36,772 nt of DNA from NCBI GenBank assembly GCA_946186665.1, contig CAMHOE010000024.1, forward strand, positions 1 to 36,772, in the 5' to 3' direction. Within the stretch, counting starts at the first letter, position 1, and each line of letters begins with the position of its first letter. This stretch comes from an uncultured Clostridia bacterium (GTDB lineage Bacteria > Bacillota > Clostridia > Oscillospirales > Acutalibacteraceae). Below, piece after piece: positions 17,398-25,465 of this stretch. Made by a program: the position numbers and the translations under genes. The notes under the pieces are model-generated. The model worked only from the letters and a program-made list of their open reading frames with translations. It did not search any database and was not told the DNA's origin.

Positions 17398-17489
17398 AAA
17401 AAATCACCCTGTATGATAATTATTTCAATCATTATGATAATTATAATTAATTTTAGATAAATATTATAAATCATCTTGATTAATTTTAC

Positions 17490-17518
17490 TTGACATTTTG
17501 ATAGTTTAGTGATAAACT
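17490..17518 (+). promoter_or_regulatory. Promoter of the lipoprotein gene
   Basis: TTGACA, 17-bp spacer, TAAACT. The -10 and spacer are covered by the palindrome at 17501-17520. Confidence 0.75.
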
Positions 17519-17520
17519 AT
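17501..17520. promoter_or_regulatory. Candidate operator for the XRE regulator
   Basis: ATAGTTTA-GTGA-TAAACTAT: a perfect 8-bp inverted repeat with a 4-base centre, lying across the -10 of the lipoprotein promoter. A bound repressor would block polymerase. Two ATGATAATTAT direct repeats nearer the XRE gene (about 17413 and 17435) could be further sites. Confidence 0.6.
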
Positions 17521-17581
17521 ATACACAAGCGAATATTCTCATAAGATTTATTTGCAAAATACATAATACAAGAAAGGTTGG

Positions 17582-18562
17582 ATGATTATGAAAAAAGTTA
17601 CGGCATTCTTGTTGGCTGTAACGACAGTAATGTCAATGTCAGTTTTCTTATGTTCATGTGGGGAACAACCTACAAATTCTAACAGCCAGAATTCCATTGA
17701 ACAATCTTCAAAAGAAACGGATATAGACAACAGCGAGGTATCTGAAGAAAGCACTGATACTGAACAGATATCTGAAAACGAATCTTCTGTAGTACCGGAA
17801 GTATCTAAGAAAACAGTTGAAAAAATCTCTCTGTCTGAAGCTTGTTATGACCTGACTGTTGAAAACGATTATACGGATTCTGTAGAAGAGAATCCTTATA
17901 ATCTTCCAGAATACAGAGTCAAAGAGGAATATGAAGAAAAAATCAATCAAGGACTTATGGAAATTGAGTATACTCAAAACGATGTTGTAAGATATGCAGT
18001 ATTAAAAAATGAAATTCCAGCCTACTCAACTGATACGGAAGTAATCCGTGCAGAGCCGATTCCATCAGGTTCAATAGTTGGCATAGTGTCTATGACATGT
18101 AGGTTTTATAAAATAGGTATGGAAAACGAAAAAGGTGGTATATGTTATACCTTTGAAATCTACAATAATGGCAGTACTTTTTCTTTATTAGAATATGTTA
18201 ATTATGCAGAATTTGATGAGGATACAAGTATCGAGCTAATCGAATATTTAGAGTTATTATCCCCTGATTATACTCCGAGTAGTTCAGATAATGTTTATGG
18301 AATGAGTGATGAAAACCAAATAAATATTTACGCAAAAGTTACGACCTGCGATTTACCAGATAATGAGCCCAAATCCTATATTGCTGCAAAATCATACTCA
18401 TTCGCAGAAATAGATGATCCGGATGTTATTACAAAAATTCAATCCGGAGAGACGGTTAGTGTATATAAAGAAGAAAAAGACTATTACATTTGCCAATATT
18501 ACAGCGACAAAGGGTATCGTATTGAAAAGTCATTTTTACAAGAAAATGACCAGAGTACATAA
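17582..18562 (+). CDS. Putative lipoprotein of unknown function
   Basis: A 326-residue secreted lipoprotein. The signal sequence MKKVTAFLLAVTTVMSMSVF is followed by a lipobox-like LCSC. Next comes a Ser/Glu/Asn-rich spacer to about residue 75, then a mixed alpha/beta region. The last ~60 residues (ITKIQSGETVSVYKEEKDYY onward) look like an SH3-like fold, but this is weak. I do not recognise the family. ATG at 17582 or 17588 could start it; AAAGG is 4 or 10 bases away. Codon use is AT-rich compared with neighbours. Divergent from the XRE regulator, with its own terminator. Confidence 0.88.
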   Translation: MIMKKVTAFLLAVTTVMSMSVFLCSCGEQPTNSNSQNSIEQSSKETDIDNSEVSEESTDTEQISENESSVVPEVSKKTVEKISLSEACYDLTVENDYTDSVEENPYNLPEYRVKEEYEEKINQGLMEIEYTQNDVVRYAVLKNEIPAYSTDTEVIRAEPIPSGSIVGIVSMTCRFYKIGMENEKGGICYTFEIYNNGSTFSLLEYVNYAEFDEDTSIELIEYLELLSPDYTPSSSDNVYGMSDENQINIYAKVTTCDLPDNEPKSYIAAKSYSFAEIDDPDVITKIQSGETVSVYKEEKDYYICQYYSDKGYRIEKSFLQENDQST

Positions 18563-18670
18563 TATAAAGCCAAAAACATGATACAAGTTACCGTATTCGT
18601 TTTAACAGCTTCTTAATGAACTTGCCTCATGTTAAATATCATATAACAAACATAATATCAGACTTTTATA

Positions 18671-18708
18671 ACAGCGTACCACAATCATCTGCGGTACGCT
18701 GTTTTTTA
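18671..18708 (+). terminator. Terminator of the lipoprotein gene
   Basis: Stem AGCGTACC.CA/TG.GGTACGCT with loop ATCATC, then GTTTTTTATA. Near identical to the XRE terminator. Confidence 0.85.
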
Positions 18709-18709
18709 T

Positions 18710-18754
18710 ATTTCATCCGTGATAGTATAGTAAGCGACAATCATTTCTTTTTAA
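18710..18754 (+). repeat. Right 45-bp direct repeat of the XRE/lipoprotein islet
   Basis: Matches 16923-16967 at 44 of 45 positions and starts one base after the terminator U-run. Confidence 0.8.
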
Positions 18755-18789
18755 GTCTTAAGTTTTAGCATTCATATATTTTTGTACCA

Positions 18790-18929
18790 CTTTCCACATT
18801 AAAACTATAGACGTGTGCAAAAATAGCCAAAGTGCTCCTCTATGGAGCACGACGCGGACAGTTCTATTGAAAGTTGATGCATTGTTAAGTCGTCCAGCGG
18901 GGTCACCCGCTCCGGTGCAGTCACGCACT
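18790..18929 (-). repeat. Repeat A copy 3
   Basis: A full family A copy on the minus strand whose first hairpin is duplicated: one version is GTGCG-TGAC-TGCAC and the second GCGGG-TGAC-CCCGC. The GTGCTCC/GGAGCAC hairpin and ACACGTCTATAGTTT end are present. It fills much of the 463-bp gap between the lipoprotein gene and the nifJ terminator. Confidence 0.8.
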
Positions 18930-18939
18930 TCATTAATAT

Positions 18940-18990
18940 AAAAACTTCTCCCCCGAAAGGTGGTGAATGAAAACACCTTTCGGGGGAGTT
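18940..18990 (-). terminator. Terminator of nifJ
   Basis: A 15-bp perfect stem (CTCCCCCGAAAGGTG with its complement) followed by AAGTTTTTA on the minus strand, 36 bases after the nifJ stop. Confidence 0.88.
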
Positions 18991-19025
18991 ATTATTTAAC
19001 TGAAAGCTTTAATGCTGTAGTATAA

Positions 19026-22000
19026 TTATGACTCAGCACGGGACTTCAGCTCATCATATCTGTCAACGGACTTAGCCTCTGCCTTCTTGAAGAGCTCTTC
19101 TGCTCTCTCAGGGAAGGAACGTGTAAGAGCACTGTAACGTGCCTCGCCGAGAATGAAGTCACGGTATGATGTTGTGGGAGCTTTGCTGTCAAGTGTGAAG
19201 GGGTTCTTACCCTGAGCCTTGAGTGTCGGGTTGTAACGGAACATATTCCAGTAACCGCAGTCAACAGCCTTCTTCATCTCTGCCTGACAGTTCTTCATGC
19301 CGCCCTTGATGGAGTGCATCTCACAAGGAGCATAACCGATGATGAGTGACGGACCCGGATAAGCTTCTGCTTCCTTGATAGCCTTGAGTGTCTGGTTCTG
19401 GTCAGCACCCATAGCGATCTGTGCAACATAGATGTAGCCGTAGGACATAGCGATATCTGCAAGGCTCTTCTTAGCGATAGATTTACCGGCTGCTGCAAAC
19501 TGTGCAACCTGTCCGATCTGTGAAGCCTTTGATGCCTGTCCGCCTGTGTTGGAGTAAACTTCGGTATCGAATACCATAATGTTTACATCCTCGCCGGAAG
19601 CGAGTACATGGTCAACGCCGCCGAAGCCGATATCATATGCCCAGCCGTCGCCGCCGAATATCCATACAGACTTCTTAGCAAGGAACTCTTTGTTCTCGAG
19701 AACATCAAGTCTTGTCGGGCAGTCGCAATCAAGCTTTTCAAGCTCTGCAACAACAGCTTCTGCTGCTGCGCCGTTCTTCTCGCCGTCATCCTTTGTAGCC
19801 ATAAACTCAGCAATAGCTGCCTTTACGCTTTCGGGAGCCTTCTCGCCGGCTGCGATCTGCTCCAGATCACCGATGAGTCTCTCACGGATAGCCTTCTGTC
19901 CAAGATACATACCAAGACCATGCTCTGCGTTGTCCTCAAAGAGTGAGTTAGCCCATGCAGGACCCTGACCCTTCTTATTTACTGTGTAAGGACAGGTAGC
20001 AGCAGGACCGCCCCAGATAGAAGAACAGCCTGTAGCATTGGAGATGTACATTCTGTCGCCGAAGAGCTGAGTAACGAGACGTGCATAGGATGTCTCTGCA
20101 CAGCCTGCGCATGAACCGGAGAACTCAAGAAGCGGCTGCTTGTACTGGCTGCCGATAACATTGAGGTTAGCAGTTGTTTCGGGCTTCTCTGTTACATTAG
20201 CAACACAGTAGTCGAATACCTTCTGCTGATCTTCCTGTGACTCACGGGAAACCATCTTAAGTGAATTTGTCGGGCAAACGCCTACGCAGACGCTGCATCC
20301 CATACAATCCATAGGTGATATAGCGAGTGTATATTTGTAGTCTGTCTTAACAACAGGCTTAGGAGCGATCTTTGTATTTTCGGGAGCTGCCTTAGCCTCT
20401 TCCTCAGACATAGCAAAAGGTCTGATAGTAGCGTGAGGACAAACGAAGGAACACTTGTTACACTTTGCACAAGTCTCTGCATTCCACTCAGGAACCATAA
20501 CAGCAACACCGCGCTTCTCATAAGCGGATGCGCCAAGCTCGAATGTACCGTCAACGTGGTCAACGAATGCGGATACAGGCAGAGAGTCGCCGTCCATCTT
20601 GTCAACAGGCTCAAGGATACTCTCAACCATCTTGACTGTCTTTTCATAGCCTGTAAGCTTGCTCTCAGCAGCAGCTTCAGTTGCGTCAGCCCATGCAGCA
20701 GGAACGTCTACCTTAACATATGCGGTAACACCTGCGTCGATAGCCTTATGGTTCATGTCAACAACGTCCTGACCCTTCTTCAGGTAAGACTTTGTTGCAG
20801 CGTCCTTCATGTGCTGTACAGCCTCTTCAATGGGCATTACCTTTGCAAGAGCAAAGAATGCAGCCTGAAGGATAGTATTTGTACGCTTGCCCATGCCGAT
20901 CTTCTCAGCAAGGTCGATAGCGTTTACTGTATAAAGCTGGATATTGTTCTTTGCGATATACTGTTTTGTTTCAGCGTTAAGGTGCTTGTCAAGCTCCTCA
21001 GCTGTCCACTGACAGTTGATAAGGAACACACCGCCGGGCTTAACGTCCTGTACCATCTTATAGCCCTTGAGGATGTAAGACGGGTTATGGCAGGCAACAA
21101 AGTCAGCCTTGTTTATGTAATAAGGGCTCTTGATGGGCTTATCACCAAAACGAAGGTGTGAAATAGTTACGCCGCCTGTTTTCTTTGAGTCATACTGGAA
21201 GTAAGCCTGAACATACTTCTGAGTATAGTCACCGATGATCTTGATGGAGTTCTTGTTAGCACCAACAGTACCGTCACCGCCGAGACCCCAGAACTTACAT
21301 TCGATAGTACCCTCAGCAGCGGTATTCGGTGAAGGCTTCTCATCAAGTGAGAGGTTAGTAACGTCATCCTTGATACCCAGTGTGAACTGAGCCTTAGGAG
21401 CGTCCTTAGCAAGCTCCTCATATACAGCGAATACGCTTGCAGGAGGAGTATCCTTTGAACCAAGACCATAACGTCCGCCGATAACCTTTATACCTGTTCT
21501 GCCCTGAGCAGCCAGTGCAGCGATAACATCAAGATACAGAGGCTCGCCGAGAGCACCGGGCTCCTTTGTTCTGTCAAGAACAGCGATTTTCTTACAGCTT
21601 GCAGGTATAGCCTCAACGAGCTTGTCAGCTCTGAAGGGACGATAAAGTCTTACCTTAACAAGACCAACCTTCTCGCCGTTAGCATTCATATAGTCAATGA
21701 CCTCTTCTGCAACGTCACAGATAGAGCCCATAGCGATGATAACACGCTCAGCATCCTCAGCACCGTAGTAGTTGAAGAGCTTATAGTCTGTACCAAGCTT
21801 ATCGTTGATCTTGCCCATATACTTCTCAACGATTTCAGGTACAGCTTCATAGTACTTGTTGCAAGCCTCTCTGTGCTGGAAGAAGATATCTCCGTTTTCA
21901 TGAGAACCTCTCATTACAGGATGCTCAGGATTAAGTGCTCTCTTTCTGAATGCCTTAACAGCGTCCATATCGCACATTTCCTTAAGGTCCTCATAATCCC

Positions 22001-22556
22001 AGATCTGGATCTTCTGGATCTCATGAGATGTTCTGAAGCCGTCAAAGAAGTTGATAAACGGAACTCTGCCCTCGATAGCTGCAAGGTGAGCAACAGGAGC
22101 CAGATCCATTACTTCCTGGGTATTAGTCTCTGCAAGCATTGCAAAGCCGGTCTGACGACAGGCGTAAACATCTGAGTGATCGCCGAAGATATTCAGCGCA
22201 TGAGAAGCGACGCATCTTGCGGAAACGTGGAATACGCCCGGAAGAAGCTCACCTGCGATCTTGTACATATTAGGGATCATCAGAAGAAGACCCTGAGATG
22301 CGGTAAAGGTAGTAGTAAGAGCACCGGCATTAAGTGAACCGTGAACAGTACCGGAAGCACCTGCTTCAGACTGCATTTCGGATACCTTTACAGTTGTGCC
22401 GAAGATGTTCTTAAGACCCTGAGCGGACCACTGATCAACGTAGTCAGCCATAGGGCTGGACGGAGTGATAGGATAGATACCGGCTACCTCTGTAAACGCA
22501 TACGCAACGTGAGCGGCAGCGTTATTACCGTCCATGGTTTTCATTTTTCTTGCCAT
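19026..22556 (-). CDS. nifJ: Pyruvate:ferredoxin (flavodoxin) oxidoreductase
   Basis: Oxidises pyruvate and CoA to acetyl-CoA and CO2 with reduction of ferredoxin, the central fermentative step in anaerobes. It is a single 1176-residue chain with all PFOR domains in order: the pyruvate-binding domain (YPITPSSPMADYVDQWS), the gamma and EKR regions, two 4Fe-4S clusters (CAKCNKCSFVCP, Cys696-706; CMGCSVCVGVCP, Cys751-761), the proximal cluster cysteines (816, 819, 844, 1078) and the thiamine diphosphate site GDGWAYDIG near 969. The start at 22556 has GGAGG 9 bases upstream. Its promoter and terminator make it monocistronic. Length and motifs are complete. Confidence 0.98.
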   Translation of the reverse strand: MARKMKTMDGNNAAAHVAYAFTEVAGIYPITPSSPMADYVDQWSAQGLKNIFGTTVKVSEMQSEAGASGTVHGSLNAGALTTTFTASQGLLLMIPNMYKIAGELLPGVFHVSARCVASHALNIFGDHSDVYACRQTGFAMLAETNTQEVMDLAPVAHLAAIEGRVPFINFFDGFRTSHEIQKIQIWDYEDLKEMCDMDAVKAFRKRALNPEHPVMRGSHENGDIFFQHREACNKYYEAVPEIVEKYMGKINDKLGTDYKLFNYYGAEDAERVIIAMGSICDVAEEVIDYMNANGEKVGLVKVRLYRPFRADKLVEAIPASCKKIAVLDRTKEPGALGEPLYLDVIAALAAQGRTGIKVIGGRYGLGSKDTPPASVFAVYEELAKDAPKAQFTLGIKDDVTNLSLDEKPSPNTAAEGTIECKFWGLGGDGTVGANKNSIKIIGDYTQKYVQAYFQYDSKKTGGVTISHLRFGDKPIKSPYYINKADFVACHNPSYILKGYKMVQDVKPGGVFLINCQWTAEELDKHLNAETKQYIAKNNIQLYTVNAIDLAEKIGMGKRTNTILQAAFFALAKVMPIEEAVQHMKDAATKSYLKKGQDVVDMNHKAIDAGVTAYVKVDVPAAWADATEAAAESKLTGYEKTVKMVESILEPVDKMDGDSLPVSAFVDHVDGTFELGASAYEKRGVAVMVPEWNAETCAKCNKCSFVCPHATIRPFAMSEEEAKAAPENTKIAPKPVVKTDYKYTLAISPMDCMGCSVCVGVCPTNSLKMVSRESQEDQQKVFDYCVANVTEKPETTANLNVIGSQYKQPLLEFSGSCAGCAETSYARLVTQLFGDRMYISNATGCSSIWGGPAATCPYTVNKKGQGPAWANSLFEDNAEHGLGMYLGQKAIRERLIGDLEQIAAGEKAPESVKAAIAEFMATKDDGEKNGAAAEAVVAELEKLDCDCPTRLDVLENKEFLAKKSVWIFGGDGWAYDIGFGGVDHVLASGEDVNIMVFDTEVYSNTGGQASKASQIGQVAQFAAAGKSIAKKSLADIAMSYGYIYVAQIAMGADQNQTLKAIKEAEAYPGPSLIIGYAPCEMHSIKGGMKNCQAEMKKAVDCGYWNMFRYNPTLKAQGKNPFTLDSKAPTTSYRDFILGEARYSALTRSFPERAEELFKKAEAKSVDRYDELKSRAES

Positions 22557-22658
22557 TGGGTTTGTCCTCCTTTTTATTATTAAGGTCATCCACAACATAT
22601 TGTGTTGCCTTAAATAAGATCAGGTTTTAAATACAGCATACCTGTTGTATCATCATTA

Positions 22659-22687
22659 ATTTTAACACTTTTTTTTCTTCATGTAAA
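22659..22687 (-). promoter_or_regulatory. Promoter of nifJ
   Basis: TTTACA, 17-bp spacer, TAAAAT on the minus strand, about 100 bases before the start codon. Confidence 0.65.
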
Positions 22688-22732
22688 GTGCTATTTTGTA
22701 AATAATAAATATTTTTTCTGCGGTGCGTGACC

Positions 22733-22840
22733 GCACTGGACGACTTAGAACGCATCTACATTTGTCTGAACCGTCCGCGTCGTGCCCCTATGGGGGGCAC
22801 TTTGGCTGCTACCGTACACGTCTACAGTTTCAATGTGGAA
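22733..22840 (+). repeat. Repeat A copy 4
   Basis: A clean full-length family A copy. Its second hairpin is GTGCCCC/GGGGCAC where other copies have GTGCTCC/GGAGCAC, a compensatory change. It ends AGTTTCAATGTGGAA and is followed by a heptamer array and inverted repeat B1. Confidence 0.85.
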
Positions 22841-22852
22841 AAAAAAATTAAA

Positions 22853-22887
22853 TGAATACTGAAAACTTAAAACTGAAAAATGAATAA
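22853..22887. repeat. Heptamer array between A4 and B1
   Basis: Units ATGAATA, CTGAAAA, CTTAAAA, CTGAAAA, ATGAATA in exact 7-bp register. Confidence 0.65.
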
Positions 22888-22889
22888 TA

Positions 22890-23387
22890 GTGGTACGTTT
22901 TCGCTAATGCGAAAACGAAATATAGTAAGTATAATATAAACTACAGTTTTATACTGTACAGGCGCATAAAGTTGAGTAAGTGAAAGAACTTTACGCCTAT
23001 AAGAAACAGCCAAAACAGCAGGCTCTTAGCCTGCGCCGGCGGATGGGGAATAGTGTCCTACAAGTCTGCGCCGCCAATCGCGGACAGGAAAATGTTAGGT
23101 CAGAATATCAGAGTGAGCTTTAGCGAACGCAAACGCGAATCGGGTGTGGCAGCACGTCAATCTAATTTGGAAATTATTTTGTTACTTTTCAGAATCAACC
23201 TTCTTTCTTGAGCTTGCCGAAAGGGCTTAAAGTGCGTTTTTTCTAATTAATTAAACCTGACAGGCATAGTAAAGTGTGCATAAGTCACTCAAAGATTATT
23301 CGCTTAACGCTCAAAATGACATCTTATTAAACTTTGTATCATTTTGATGTCTGAATTAGATTGACGTGGGTGTGGCAGCTTGCCACC
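22890..23387 (-). repeat. Repeat B copy 1, interrupted by a MITE-like insertion
   Basis: Read on the minus strand: H1 (GTGGCA/TGCCAC, split by the insertion), the CACCCGATTCGCG segment, H2 (GCAGGCT/AGCCTGC), TTTATGCGCC, ACTTACTATA and H3 (CGTTTTCGC/GCGAAAACG), then GTACCAC. Without the insertion it is about 270 bp. Confidence 0.8.
23154..23367. mobile_element. MITE-like insertion, 214 bp
   Basis: Terminal inverted repeats ACGTCAATCTAATT (23154-23167) and AATTAGATTGACGT (23354-23367) are perfect over 14 bp. GGGTGTGGCAGC is duplicated exactly on both sides (23142-23153 and 23368-23379). Depending on where the outer C/G is placed, it is a 15-bp repeat with a 10-bp duplication. There is no internal coding frame, so it must be moved in trans. 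It sits inside hairpin H1 of repeat B1 and ends about 10 bp before the ruvC promoter. Confidence 0.85.
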
Positions 23388-23416
23388 TTGCCAAAAAGTT
23401 GAATATGTAGTAGAAT
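23388..23416 (+). promoter_or_regulatory. Probable promoter of ruvC
   Basis: TTGCCA, 17-bp spacer, TAGAAT, 32 bases before the ruvC ATG. The -35 starts 8 bases after the MITE target duplication. Confidence 0.55.
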
Positions 23417-23448
23417 AGTGGTGTGATAAAAAACAGGATGGTGCGTGT

Positions 23449-23961
23449 ATGAGGATTTTGGGAATTGACCCCGGATATGCTATTGTGGGTTATGGAGTTA
23501 TTGAATTCAGCGGCGGCAGATATTATGCTGTAGATTACGGTGCTGTCACTACCGATGCCGATACCCCCTTCCCTGAAAGATTACAGCAGATATATAACGG
23601 TATTCTCTCAGTCATTATCCGGAATGACCCTGATGAGATGTCTATAGAAAGACTGTATTTCCAGAATAACCAGAAAACAGCTATTGCAGTTGCCGAAGCA
23701 AGGGGCGTTATACTTCTCGCCGCTCAGAACAGCAATATCCCTATAAGTGAATATACTCCATTACAGGTGAAAACCGCTGTGACAGGTTATGGTCAGGCTC
23801 ATAAACCTCAGGTAATGGAAATGACTAGACGACTGCTTAAGCTTGACAAGGTGCCTAAACCGGATGATACCGCCGATGCACTTGCTATAGCAATATGTCA
23901 CGCCCAAAGCTCCGGTACAAAACTCAGGTCACTGCTTAACCGCAGAAACAGCACTATATAA
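23449..23961 (+). CDS. ruvC: Holliday junction endonuclease RuvC
   Basis: Resolves Holliday junctions as a dimer together with RuvAB. The 170 residues carry the four catalytic acids: Asp7 (GIDPG), Glu67 (SIERLYFQNNQ), Asp140 and Asp143 (DDTADALAIAICH). Start at ATG 23449 after AGGATGG. It leads a plus-strand group with ruvA and ruvB, but a histidine phosphatase gene and repeat DNA lie between the ruv genes. Confidence 0.97.
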   Translation: MRILGIDPGYAIVGYGVIEFSGGRYYAVDYGAVTTDADTPFPERLQQIYNGILSVIIRNDPDEMSIERLYFQNNQKTAIAVAEARGVILLAAQNSNIPISEYTPLQVKTAVTGYGQAHKPQVMEMTRRLLKLDKVPKPDDTADALAIAICHAQSSGTKLRSLLNRRNSTI

Positions 23962-23965
23962 ATTT

Positions 23966-23993
23966 GGAATGTGGAAAGTGGAATGTGGAATTA
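23966..23993. repeat. Heptamer array (GGAATGT family)
   Basis: GGAATGT, GGAAAGT, GGAATGT, GGAATTA: four 7-bp units starting 4 bases after the ruvC stop. The inverse TTCCACA form recurs at about 25704-25717. Confidence 0.65.
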
Positions 23994-24065
23994 TAGTGAG
24001 TTTCCGCTGAGGTGCCTTTAAGAAGTGTCTTTGGGTACGACAACATATTACAGAGGGGATTTTAA

Positions 24066-24653
24066 ATGACATATTTGTATTTTGTAAGGCACGCCCAGCC
24101 GGATTATAGAATTGGTTCAGACAGTACATACTTACTTTCGGAGGAGGGTATGTCCGACCGTCTGAAAGCCGCCGATGCACTCAGGGATGTGCGTTTTGAT
24201 GCGGCTGTTTCAAGCCCATACACAAGAAGTATAGAAACTATACGACCAATAATCGAGAGTCAGGGACTTGAACTGAAAATGGATATAAGGCTTCGTGAAC
24301 GTGATAAGGGTGTGGGTAAAACAAACTGCCGTGAAATGTTTCTGAAGCGTTGGAATGACCACAGCTTCTGCGAGGAGGGCGGCGAATGTCTGCGCTCTGT
24401 GCAGGAGAGAAACATTGACGCACTCAGTGATATTCTGCGTGAATACAAAGACAAGACTGTCCTTGTGGGGACTCACGGAACTGCACTTTCAACAATATTG
24501 AATTACTATGACACAAGCTTTGGATTTGAAAGCTTTATGAGAATAATAGATTATATGCCCTATGTTGTAAGGCTCAGCTTTGAAGGTCTGAAGCTTGTGG
24601 AAACAAAGGAAATATTTTATATTGAAAAGGAATTTCACGGAGTAAGCAAATAA
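24066..24653 (+). CDS. Histidine phosphatase family protein
   Basis: A 195-residue phosphoglycerate-mutase-like phosphatase. RHAQP (Arg8-His9) gives the phosphoacceptor histidine; SSPYTRSIET holds the second arginine, and VGTHGTALS gives His137. The substrate is unknown; candidates include sugar phosphates and nucleotides. AGAGGGG precedes the ATG. It is inserted between ruvC and ruvA. Confidence 0.9.
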   Translation: MTYLYFVRHAQPDYRIGSDSTYLLSEEGMSDRLKAADALRDVRFDAAVSSPYTRSIETIRPIIESQGLELKMDIRLRERDKGVGKTNCREMFLKRWNDHSFCEEGGECLRSVQERNIDALSDILREYKDKTVLVGTHGTALSTILNYYDTSFGFESFMRIIDYMPYVVRLSFEGLKLVETKEIFYIEKEFHGVSK

Positions 24654-24684
24654 AACCGGAGGATTTTTTTGAGGTGACTTAATT

Positions 24685-25293
24685 ATGATATACAGTCTGA
24701 ATGGAAAACTAATTCACAGTGAACCCACATTTGTTGTAATAGAATGTGCAGGAGTAGGATACAAATGCCTTGTCACTATGAACACTGCAAGAACACTGCC
24801 GAGACTCGGTGAAAATGTTATGCTATATACACATATGCTTGTACGTGAGGATGCAGTAGAATTGTGCGGCTTTGCGACTGCTGATGAAATGAACTGTTTC
24901 AGGCTGCTGACTTCTATAAGCGGCGTGGGCGCAAAGGTAGCTATAGCTATATTGTCGGTGCTTACCCCTGAACAGGTAGCTCTTTCGGTATCGCTCGGAG
25001 ACAGCAAGGCACTTACAAAAGCAAGCGGCGTTGGAAATAAGCTTGCCCAGAGAATTATATTAGAGCTGAAGGACAAGATAAAAAAGCTCGGCATAACAGA
25101 AGCTTCATCAAGCGAGACCGTCCCCTCTTCTTCTGTTCCTGCCGCTTCGGGTAATATATCTCAGGCATTGGGTGCTCTCGCCGTTTTGGGCTATACTCCG
25201 GATGAAATACTGCCCTTTATGAACGGTATCGACACAACTCTGCCTGTTGAAAAAATAATAGCTGAAACTCTTAAAGCAATAGGAAAGAAATAA
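24685..25293 (+). CDS. ruvA: Holliday junction DNA helicase subunit RuvA
   Basis: Tetrameric junction-binding protein that loads RuvB. The N-terminal OB domain (MIYSLNGKLIHSEPTFVVIE) is followed by the two helix-hairpin-helix motifs (ISGVGAKVAIAIL; ASGVGNKLAQRIILELKDK), a Ser-rich linker at about 140-155 and the C-terminal RuvB-binding domain. It is 202 residues. GAGGTGA lies 7 bases from the ATG. It is separated from ruvB by 447 bp of repeats. Confidence 0.97.
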   Translation: MIYSLNGKLIHSEPTFVVIECAGVGYKCLVTMNTARTLPRLGENVMLYTHMLVREDAVELCGFATADEMNCFRLLTSISGVGAKVAIAILSVLTPEQVALSVSLGDSKALTKASGVGNKLAQRIILELKDKIKKLGITEASSSETVPSSSVPAASGNISQALGALAVLGYTPDEILPFMNGIDTTLPVEKIIAETLKAIGKK

Positions 25294-25298
25294 GATTA

Positions 25299-25319
25299 TT
25301 AGTGATTAGTGGTTAGTGG
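25299..25319. repeat. Heptamer array (TTAGTGG family)
   Basis: TTAGTGA, TTAGTGG, TTAGTGG, starting 5 bases after the ruvA stop; the same family as the larger array at 34375-34458. Confidence 0.6.
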
Positions 25320-25346
25320 AAGTCCAAAGCTCAAAGCTCAAAGTTT

Positions 25347-25437
25347 CTCCCCTTTCAGGGGAGGCTTTTGGTTACGTACACCTGCCACTGCCTCCCCTGA
25401 AAGGGGAGGTGTCAGAAATTCACGAAGTGAACTTCTG
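25347..25437. repeat. Repeat C: inverted pair of self-complementary arms plus hairpin
   Basis: CTCCCCTTTCAGGGGAGGC (25347-25365) and its exact inverse (25390-25408), each arm itself a hairpin; then TCAGAA.TTCAC-GAA-GTGAA.TTCTGA (25412-25438). The first part would also work as a strong transcript-end structure for ruvA, but no clear U-run follows beyond CTTTTGG. Confidence 0.65.
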
Positions 25438-25465
25438 ACGGAGAGGTTCCCACACAAAAGCCTGA

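Noticed and set aside
22575-22650. Short inverted repeats in the nifJ leader, considered as a Rex redox operator
   Set aside because: The half-sites are CACAA...TTGTG, the reverse of the Rex pattern TTGTG...CACAA, and lie downstream of the promoter.
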